Assembly: GCF_004011695.2 (NCBI RefSeq)
Contig: NC_082423.1
Location: forward strand, 558,001 to 622,000
Reading direction: 5' to 3'
Source of the DNA: Ascochyta rabiei
Taxonomy: Eukaryota > Ascomycota > Dothideomycetes > Pleosporales > Didymellaceae
Length of the DNA: 64,000 bases
Part shown: positions 56,310-64,000 of the stretch, in pieces
How the letters are laid out: each line of letters opens with the position of its first letter
How positions within the stretch are numbered: the first letter of the stretch is position 1
Made by a program: the position numbers and the translations under genes
The notes under the pieces: model-generated
Database searches by the model: none
The model's input: only the letters and a program-made list of their open reading frames with translations
Told to the model about the DNA's origin: nothing

Positions 56310-57706
56310 TTAAGTCTTGCAGGTAGGATTGGTAGGGGCGGTCTTGAAGTAGACCTTGTTGTAGACGTTGTCACCAGTATTACCGTCAGCCTTGACTGGA
56401 GGAGGGGTGGTAGGCCCGCCTTGGGTCTGGGACTGAGGATATAGGAAGTTGGGGGCGATAACATTGTCAGGGCAGCCAGCAGCAGTGCCGCCGAACGCAG
56501 GCACAAGTACGCTCAAAGCCCAGCTAATACCCTTAGCAACTCGCTCTTCAGTGCCACCAATAACGAGGGGAGTAATGGAGTTGATGCCCTGGTAAAAATC
56601 GCAAAGAATAGTCTGGGCATTTAAGTTCGCAGTGCCAAACTGAGCGACTCCGGGCACAATGATGTTGCGGGGGTAGATTTTCAAAAACCCGTCAGTGAGT
56701 GTGTTGACGGCGCCGTAAGGAGTGGCGCGGCGGTACCAGTTCTCGGGCCACCTCTCGGGGACATAGGTAAACTCGCCTGTCGACTTGTCGAAGCTGGCAC
56801 CGATGATGCTCAAAATGGATTTGGCGTTAGCAACGCCACCAGCACCGTAGGTACCGTTGGAGAAGAAGTTGGGGTAGAAGGCGAAAGCACCCACAGAGAC
56901 GATCTGGGGGAAGGGGAAGTAGTACAGGAAAGGGTTGTTGTTCTTGGAAAAGCCAGCGGTCTCGGCATACTGCTTTCCCATAGCGTCCATTGAGAACTCT
57001 TTCTTGGGGTCCTGGTCGACGTACTTGACCAACTGCTTTACAAGACGGGATGACAAGTGGTGGTTGTCACCGCAGCCATTGTAGTAGTCCTCACGAGTGG
57101 GAGAAACATCGGCTTCGACGGTAGAGTGTCTGTTCAGGCCGCCAACGCCGTTCTTCCCAGATCCCAGGTAGAAAGACTGGGTATCGATATCACCGTTCGC
57201 CAGCACAGCGAAGGTGGCAAGGACCGTTGCAAGGTCCGTACCCATGTTGAAACCCCTGGAAGTAGCATCCAAGACCTGACCGAAGTTGACAAAACCGTTG
57301 CGAGGCAGGTATCCGTCTATTCAAATAAATTAGAAAAGCTCAAGAATGGTTTTGACTAGAGCCAAATATACTAACAATTAGCAAGCAAGTTCAGGCCTGG
57401 GCAAGGACCACGAGAGTCGCCGGGACCCGGTGCCTTGAATGTGTAACCAGGTTCAGGTCGCTTGTTGCTCGCTACAACGAGTGCGTTGCCGACGGAGTTG
57501 AGGAGTCCACCAACAGTGTCACCCAGGGAGCCGACCAAGTTACCAATAACATTGGTGATTTGAGGCTCAGGTTCAGCAGCGGCTTCGCGCTTGAGCTGTT
57601 CCCTCAAGGCGTCTTCCAGATCAGCCCTCGACGAAGCACCCATCATGGCCGGGAAGGCATATGTGAGTGCCGGGAGGGCAAAGGCGAGCACGGTTGTAAA
57701 CTTCAT
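56310..57706 (-). CDS. Secreted heme-thiolate peroxidase/peroxygenase
   Basis: Two exons, 57706-57376 and 57316-56310, giving 445 aa. The signal peptide is MKFTTVLAFALPALTYA. A pro-segment ends at a Kex2 site LKR-EAAAEPEPQ (residues 38-49) followed by alternating Glu-Ala/Glu-Pro, a Kex2/dipeptidyl peptidase style leader. The proximal heme motif is RGPCPGLNLLANYGYLPRNG with the thiolate Cys102. Distally, STVEADVSPTREDYYNG provides the Glu-x-Asp-x-Ser of peroxygenases. The residue after LAN is Tyr where His is common. The C-terminal part has a Pro/Thr-rich tail. These extracellular enzymes use peroxide to oxidise or oxygenate organic compounds. The splice (57375-57317) falls just after the PCP motif, as often in this family. 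Confidence 0.92.
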
Positions 57707-60428
57707 GGTGGAACCTGCAAAAACTCAGGTTGAATGCGAAGAGGGGAAGACACTGGATGAGTGAAGAGCATTACAATCAGTCTGGCAGGGTGAGTCTTAT
57801 AGAATCTGCTCTCTCCCTAGAAAGCGGGCCATCATCTTACTCAGGCCAAAGTAAAAGCAACAAACGAAGACATGATCGACAGATTGTAGTCGGCGATCTG
57901 AGATAGCAGAGACTGAGTTTGCCTTAAGCGAATCGTGGAGACTATGGTCGTCATTGTATCTTCGTCGCTCAACAGCTGCTTTGCAAGGCTGAGTGCTCTT
58001 TAGGGCATCAGTAGTGGAAGGGGCTATAACCCGGCAGCTAGCTAGATTACCTATTGCAGTGCTCCGAGTCCTAATCCGGGAGTACCGGTAAGGTAAGTAG
58101 GGCACGGATCCGCAAAGGCCCACACGTCGACGCTATCGACCATGTACTTTGCGTCAAGTGTCTAAAACTGGCGATGGCATAGTCGATGACAACAGAGGCG
58201 TGCCCATTGGCAGCTGTTGGGATGGCATTTCAGAAAGCACAGAGCATTTGCGTGGGGATCTCCGCAGAGTTGCTTGTTCACTTCTGAACGTGGCGGCGAG
58301 AGCCCACCCGGAAACTCCAACTCTGTCTCTAGGCGTAATTAGCACTTGTACCATACGTACTTCGGGCTCTTAGCGTTGTCCGAGCCCTCAGCATCGACGA
58401 CAAATTTGTAACGTTGAAGTGCAGGGTGTGCAACTCGTTGTCAGTAGGAACTGATTGGTAGATTGGAAAAATCATCAAGACGCAGCACTTGGATTGTCCT
58501 ACCAGACCCGCCCTCGTTGTGAGGCGCGATGCATAGTGAGGTGGGGACTGAAGAGAGACTGAGTATCCCCTGATGGGAAAGTCCACATTTCGATCAGGGC
58601 AGAGAAGCGTGGATTGGATTGAGATCTACAACGCCACATTAGCAACCTTGCAGCGCCAAATGTCCGATGGAGCTAAGGGAATTAGCTCGATCTGTGCTAT
58701 GCGCCTTGGTTACCGCTTGGAGCGAGAAGTGGCTTAAAGAGGAATTATTACATCGTCATCCCGCTTCCGCAGAGGTGGGGTCGGGAAACGATCTGCCGCG
58801 CCTAGGGCTTGGTAGCGCTGCAACGACCAAAGACTGGCTATCCGACCCAAGAAAGAGAATCAGCCGCTCCGATGTCTAAAGCGAAACTTAGATCCCCCAT
58901 GCACGTTCCGGCATGCACGAGTAGCAGGTACGGTGTGCTGTAGTCGTGATGTCAGCACCATCTAAGATACCATGACCGTCCCCATTGTCTACGCTCGCAC
59001 GCACGGTCTTCTAGCCCACCTTACGATTGCACGGTGACCGTAACATAAAGGTCATTGCTGATAGGCTGACCAGCCCGCTGATGTATTTGGGCGTAGTCGA
59101 ACAAGCCAGTGACACAACAGGCTTGCATCGTGGACACTGGATTCGGCGTGTTTCCGTGAGGATCAAGGTTTGAAGCCCTCGTCACTGACTTGTTTCCTGT
59201 GGTGTAAGTAGAGAGGACACGCCTTCGACGTAGTCGCAGTAGTGAATCTTCCATCGGATATGAATGAAGGCTTGGAGTGGATGCAGCAAGGCGATGCTAA
59301 CGACCTGAGATCTGGTCGCCTGCAGTCGCCTAGGATCTGCCTTACGTCTTGGCGGACTCGCTGAAGCTATTTCGGAAGAGCCAGGCGCCACAAGTTTTGG
59401 GAATTCCAGCCAGTGTACTCTTGGCTGTCAACCTGTGACATCCGGTAAACATGTCGTCGCACATCAAACAAACTCCAGTGCACTTCAGCATACTCTGGAG
59501 CCCTCGCAGCAGACATCTGGCAATTCGACACTACCTCGGCCAGCAGGTAGCAGACAATCCTATGCGAACGCACTGTGCTTTACCAGCAATTCAAAAATAA
59601 TGCCATCAGGTTGACGTCACGGTCAGCATCTCTAAGTATCATTGTGGCGTTCGGAGTTACCGTTCTAGGGCCGCTCAACCGGACTGTGGGGCCTTGAACC
59701 GTGCAATTTTACCGTGAGCACCCAGAGAAGAGACAGAACGAATGGAGACACAATTGCGACTGAAGGAGAGAGCTGAAAAGAAATCTACCGAACGCTTGCT
59801 TGCAAAAGAGGCGTTCTCACACTTGTCGATCATTGAGACGAACACAAGCGAGCATCCTCAACAGAACTGCACATTGTCGCTTCCCTTCTCCTCGCAGTGC
59901 CACTGAAATGTCCGTAGCTCAACCACCGGCAGATCCGTTTGTCATGTCAGCTCTTGACTGTCTTACCCGGCCTCGGTCGGCTCAAGTGATCATATGCTCT
60001 TTTCGCCCCTCCCTAGTTCGGGAATAGAGATGTAGTGGAATGAGACAACCAGTAAACACGCAGCTTACCTCAAACATCAAACACTGCTTCCAAGTGGGTC
60101 GAGGCTTCAAGCACGTAAAGGGTTTCTGGTGTACCCCCAACATGTGGAAGGTGGTGAATGTTTCAGTCGCTGACCCAAATTTCTGCTCGCACTCAGCTCT
60201 GCGTATCTAGGATGATGCTGCACGCCCAAGCAGGTACTAGCACCTGCACAGAATCTCGATGTTTGCTATGTTCTTCCTAAAAAACAGGTCGTGAACGATT
60301 CAACATACAAGCAGCAGAAACGCAAATCTAATCGCATCTCCAGTCCCTCCTGACCAAGGTCACTGTCCCAGCAAGCAAAGCACACGCAGCGCACCATAAT
60401 GTAAAACCGCACCTCGGGCCTGCCCTTG
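57707..60428. other. 2.7-kb gene-free stretch
   Basis: No gene supported. A 70-codon ATG frame at 58667-58879 has no recognisable features. A TGACGTCA palindrome lies near 59613. Confidence 0.55.
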
Positions 60429-60779
60429 CTAAAACTTCTTACCCAAGTTAGCACTATGCCGTCTGCCCCCGACAAAGCTCTGACCCCACGCCACAAAGCT
60501 AGCACCTTTCTCACTCAATTCATCGCCAAACCCAGCAAGTCTAACCTCTCCGCGATCTTCAAGAAGAAAGACTGAAACAGTAGCAAAATTACAATAAACG
60601 AGCATGGTCAGAAGAAGGACGGCGAGAAGAGCTATGGCTGGATTTGCTGCAAATGCACGTACTGCAATCTTCTCTGGCAGCGTCCAGGTATGCGGTGCCG
60701 GGATACGCACTGTTCCGAGTGGTAGGAGGCAGCTGAGAGGGATCCGTTGATAGGACCTGCTGTGCAGGAATATGGTCAT
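60429..60779 (-). CDS. Possible small single-pass membrane protein
   Basis: A 116-aa ATG frame (MTIFLHSRSYQRIPLSCLLP). One strong hydrophobic helix (PAIALLAVLLLTMLVYCNFA) is followed by SVFLLEDRGEVRLAGFGDEL and SFVAWGQSFVGGRRHSAN. The composition after the helix looks protein-like. No family is recognised, and the first exon or start could differ. Weak support. Confidence 0.4.
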   Translation of the reverse strand: MTIFLHSRSYQRIPLSCLLPLGTVRIPAPHTWTLPEKIAVRAFAANPAIALLAVLLLTMLVYCNFATVSVFLLEDRGEVRLAGFGDELSEKGASFVAWGQSFVGGRRHSANLGKKF

Positions 60780-62374
60780 TTGACATGGCTGTATGGTCAA
60801 GACGGGCCGTGCCGCGAGTGCAGAAAGGTAGAGATCTATCGAGGTGGAGAGGATGGATTGCTGCAAGCTGGATGGTGGAATGGTGAGACAGGATGGGTCC
60901 ATGACAAGGATGGTTGTATGCAGTGGCATGGAGACATGTGGTCAGGTAATGTGTGCAACAGTTGGAGAGGCTGTGGGGAGACGGCTGAACAGAGACTTCT
61001 TACCGTTACTGTTGCAAGTGGCCGCCGATGAGGTTGGAACACGGGGAAACGTTACTTGCGATCTTAAAGTAGCATATGAAAGGTGAACTGAATTCTCGAA
61101 GGTTGCAGCAGAGATCAATTCTCCAAGCTCATTCCTAGGGCTATTTTGAAGATCGCATTGTCATCTACAGCTGGGGTTTCTTAACGAACGTCGTGCTTCT
61201 CCCCTCGCAACGTACTGTATAGTCTTAGATCTTGCAATGCAGGAGAAATTGTCCGTGGTTCTGTACGCCGTAGCCCTTCTTGTCGGTGGTGGAGCCCCAC
61301 ATGTATCGGTCAATACCTAAGAACGGACTCGCTCTCTTGTTCCTATTGTCATCGCCATCGTTTTCTCGCCATTGATCAAACGCTGCAGGTCTCTGAGATC
61401 GAATACATCAAGCTTGATCAGCCCTCGAAGTGTGGTGGCTTATTGGCCAAGTGTTATTGTTGGCGGGGGACAGCTTTGTAGATGAATCTGGACATGGTGA
61501 GGCAGCGCATTATCGAACGTGATGGATCAAATCAACGAATCGAAGTGACAAGTTACTCATGTCTAAACTCGATACCTCAACATCCTGCGACTGAGCCTAA
61601 CGCCAGTATGTAGCAGTGTGTTAGTGATTTGTAACACACCGCTAACGTGTCGAGTAGGGAGCCAGCATCGCACTACAGCAAGCTGAGAGCAAACAAGCCG
61701 GAAACGTACACAGGTCAGATCTAGCTAGAGTCCTGCTGAAAGTTGCTGATTGTAGGATAACGACGCCCAGGAGCAGGAGGAGAGCAACGAGGAGGCGAAA
61801 AAGAAGACAAAAGTCGAGAGGAAGATCAAAAGCTGCCAGCTGACTAAGGGTAGTAGGTGTCAACATAACAGTGACACAGCACAGCATCAGTTGTGGCACG
61901 TCTCACGCCTTAGGCCGGAATCCCATAAACACCTACAGGGTTACGCAAACCTCTTAGATGATATAACGAGTTTCGAGTGGCCATGACCAACACTCCGAGG
62001 ACCTCCCTGAGCTCAATCACACAGCGCAAAAGGCTTGTAGCTGCCAAAGATCCTCAGAAACAGCATTGGGTACTCTATCGTGGAACTCTCGGGAGACCAC
62101 TGTATCTCCGATGAATGAATGAAGACGCGCTGGCAGGGAACGCCTGTGCTCACAACTTTGATGGCCCCATTTCAACGTTGTGTCCTGGACGAGGCGATTC
62201 GTTCCTCTTGTGCAAGACGCACACTCAAGATTTCCTTGTCGACGATGCACATCAACAGCAATATGAATGGAGTCCAGCAGATAATGGCATAAGGAGAGGC
62301 TGCACTTGCCCATGGAACGCCCAGCACGCATATACGCCCAAGATCACAGCGCTATCCGGGTAAGCAATTGCAGT
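60780..62374. other. Gene-free stretch
   Basis: No supported feature. Frames here are short and without ATG-anchored protein signals. Confidence 0.5.
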
Positions 62375-62789
62375 TCATCCAGCTGCTTTCTTGGCCTCGA
62401 CAGCTTTCTCGTATGCGCTCAAATCGACATTTCCGGCGTCCCAGACAGCGATGGCTTGCACAAAAATACCCTTCTCTTTGCGCCGTTCAACGTAACCAAT
62501 CACGTTGATCCACGCGCCAACGTTCATTTCATGGCTCTTGATGCGCTCTAATACATGGACCACGTCGACATTTGCAACTGCAGCGGTACTCGCAGCGGGG
62601 TAGTTGTGCTTCAGTCGAAGGGTTGCTGCCTGGACCACATACTCGTCGACACTGCTTTGATCAGCCTCAGCTCTTCGAATCAGCGTCGAGAGCGGTACAG
62701 TACCAGCCCAGGAAACGGACCTTCGTCCCTTGTGCAGTCGTCTTTAGATCGGTCAGCAAGACGAGGTCCGATGCAACAGGACCAAACAT
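62375..62789 (-). CDS. TEN1: Telomere-capping CST complex subunit Ten1
   Basis: Two exons, 62789-62704 and 62651-62375, giving 120 aa, the usual Ten1 size. The intron (62703-62652) splits a Cys codon and restores VRFLGCVDEYVVQAATLRLK. The single OB-fold is recognised from SDLVLLTDLKTTAQGTKVRF, HNYPAASTAAVANVDVVHVL and NVGAWINVIGYVERRKEKGI. Ten1 pairs with Stn1 in the Stn1-Ten1 or CST complex, which binds single-stranded telomere DNA and helps Pol alpha fill in the C-strand. The call rests on the order and spacing of these strands, since the family is poorly conserved. Divergent from SNF7. Confidence 0.85.
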
Positions 62790-63173
62790 GTCATCTGATG
62801 TGGTTGGTGCTCATGAGCTGGACGAGATAAAACCATGGTCACAGGAGCCGAGGCCAAGGCGCACGTGCACACCACTAGCGCAACGTCATAGCACTTGATT
62901 GATTCATGCGCATGCCCGATACCGACACTTCCAACACCAGGCACCAACAATACACACTACAAACCCGCCGCGCACTCCACCAGCTCTCTCTACGCCCTAC
63001 CTCGGACGCGCTCGCGACTTCTCCGCTCGTCTTCCAAAAGGTGAGTACCTCGACGCTATCCGTTGCCCCGCCATACTCCCGCCCGATAACCCACTTCGGC
63101 CTCCACCGCGCCGCATATTACCCACCTACTATGCTCGTATGCTGACCCAAATCCTCCAGAATTCACTATCATC
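62790..63173. promoter_or_regulatory. Divergent TEN1-SNF7 promoter with probable 5'-UTR intron
   Basis: A 384-bp head-to-head spacer. On the SNF7 side, AAAAG|GTGAGT at 63041, GCTGACC near 63141 and a CTCCAG acceptor ending at 63159 form a likely 119-nt intron in the 5' leader, 14 bp before the ATG. Confidence 0.55.
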
Positions 63174-64000
63174 ATGTCAGGCTGGGGCCTAGGCTGGTTC
63201 GGTGGCGGCCAGGCGAAGAAGGAGGCGCCCAAGAAGGCTATCCTGCAACTACGCGGTCAGCTTGAAATGCTGAACAAGCGCGAGAAACACCTGCAGAACC
63301 AGATGGAAGAACAAGACACACTGGCACGGAAACACGTCTCCTCAAACAAAGCTGGTACTTGACCGCTCTCGCGACACCTTTATATCGACGCATATTGACA
63401 TGTGAATAGCGGCAAAGGCGGCCCTACGGCGAAAGAAGCAGTTCGAGCACTCCCTCGAACAGACCTCTTCACAAATCATGACTTTGGAGCGCGAAATATA
63501 TTCCATCGAGACAGCAAATATCAACAAGGAGACACTGGATGCAATGAAGAACGCCGGCACAGCCATGAAGCAGATACACGCCGGCCTGACAATCGACAAG
63601 GTGGACGATGTCATGTACGTCCTATTCTCGCTCTCCTTTTTTGGGCTCCATGCTCCTGCACTTCTCTGCTATCAAGCCTCAGTGTGAGCAAATGCTAATA
63701 TCCACCCCAGGGAAGACCTCCGCGAACAACACGCCATTGGCGAAGAAATCAGCGAAGCAATCACATCTGGCGTAACAAGCGGCGGCATCGACGAAGATGA
63801 GCTGGATGAAGAGCTCGCGGAGCTGCAGCAAGAGAAGCTCGATGAGGACATGTTGAAGACGGGCAACGTGCCTGTAGGAGACAAGGTTGCAGTGGGAAGA
63901 CTGCCTGCCGCGCCGGCGACAGAAGTCAGGGGCAAGCAGCGAGTGGAAGAGGACGACGAGGAGGAGGAGCTGAGGAAGCTGCAGGCCGAGATGGCTATGT
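63174..64000 (+). CDS. SNF7: ESCRT-III subunit Snf7/Vps32 (partial, cut by window edge)
   Basis: Exons 63174-63354, 63410-63614 and 63711 to beyond 64000; about 225 residues are visible. The start MSGWGLGWFGGGQAKKEAPK is followed by a basic, amphipathic helical hairpin: AILQLRGQLEMLNKREKHLQ, then AALRRKKQFEHSLEQTSSQI and LEREIYSIETANINKETLDA. An acidic helix (EDELDEELAELQQEKLDEDM) comes next. Charge reversal from a basic N-terminal to an acidic C-terminal half and the Met-rich MKNAGTAMKQIHAGL segment define Snf7. The polymer bends endosomal membrane in multivesicular body formation. In Aspergillus Vps32 also serves ambient-pH (Pal/Rim) signalling. The C-terminus and stop lie outside the window. 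Confidence 0.96.

Noticed and set aside
58667..58879. 70-codon ATG frame
   Set aside because: Short, no recognisable features, expected by chance in a 2.7-kb gap.
1..64000. CRISPR arrays, bacterial operons, insertion sequences or viral genes
   Set aside because: All genes are eukaryotic and spliced; the repeats are simple tandem arrays without spacers; no transposase, reverse transcriptase or viral protein was seen.

Overview
This 64 kb window is nuclear DNA of a filamentous ascomycete, most likely a Dothideomycete. That placement is inferred from protein resemblance, not from a search. The evidence is: spliced genes with mostly 49-60 nt GT-AG introns carrying CTAAC/CTGAC branch sites; fungus-restricted families (AtfA, Opy2, Con-6, DUF3455, DUF3602, AsaB-like, heme-thiolate peroxidase); intergenic gaps of 0.4-3 kb; and abundant micro- and minisatellites. 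I support 25 protein genes with fair to high confidence, three weak ORFs and one tRNA gene. The last gene (SNF7) runs off the right edge. Many reading frames that look open, especially in 5.5-6.2 kb and 14.2-15.5 kb, are repeat artefacts.

Layout. 0-5 kb: repeats, a secreted DUF3455 protein and a cytochrome P450. 5-9 kb: microsatellites and the stress bZIP regulator AtfA/Atf1. 10.9-14 kb: 5-hydroxyisourate hydrolase with a peroxisomal PTS2 signal, and an Opy2-like membrane anchor. 14-16 kb: a cluster of different minisatellites. 16-19 kb: a metallophosphoesterase and two unknown proteins. 21.8-28 kb: a DUF3602 protein, Arp1 (dynactin), an Arg/Tyr-rich protein and a DUF7053-type protein. 30-35.4 kb: secreted M14 carboxypeptidase, AsaB-like oxidoreductase and a short-chain dehydrogenase. 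35.4-38.5 kb: gene-poor except for a tRNA-Arg(ACG) gene. 38.5-44.7 kb: an unknown membrane-anchored protein, a DOMON-cytochrome b561 protein, an FAH-alpha/beta hydrolase fusion and Con-6. 45.5-49 kb: chaperonin subunit CCT3 and an unknown protein. 50.7-57.7 kb: Ost-alpha/TMEM184-like membrane protein, SMP-30 lactonase divergent from a sugar transporter, and a secreted heme-thiolate peroxidase. 60.4-64 kb: a weak ORF, then telomere protein Ten1 divergent from ESCRT-III SNF7.

The outstanding observation is the tRNA-Arg(ACG) gene at 36018-36155. Besides the ordinary 11-nt intron after the anticodon, its T-loop is split by a 55-nt insert with every hallmark of an mRNA-type (spliceosomal) intron: GTAAGT at the 5' end, a CTAAC branch site, and CAG at the 3' end 10 nt after the branch A. 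Removing both inserts gives a fully paired 72-nt tRNA. The insert also carries its own B-box-like motif and a small perfect hairpin, and a T5 terminator follows the gene.

Functional themes. Atf1 (output of the Hog1/Sty1 stress MAPK pathway in other fungi) and Opy2 (membrane input of that pathway in yeast) lie about 3.2 kb apart. A SMP-30 lactonase and a sugar transporter share a 646-bp divergent promoter. Several secreted or redox proteins (DUF3455, M14 peptidase, heme-thiolate peroxidase, DOMON-b561, P450) fit a saprotrophic or plant-associated fungus.
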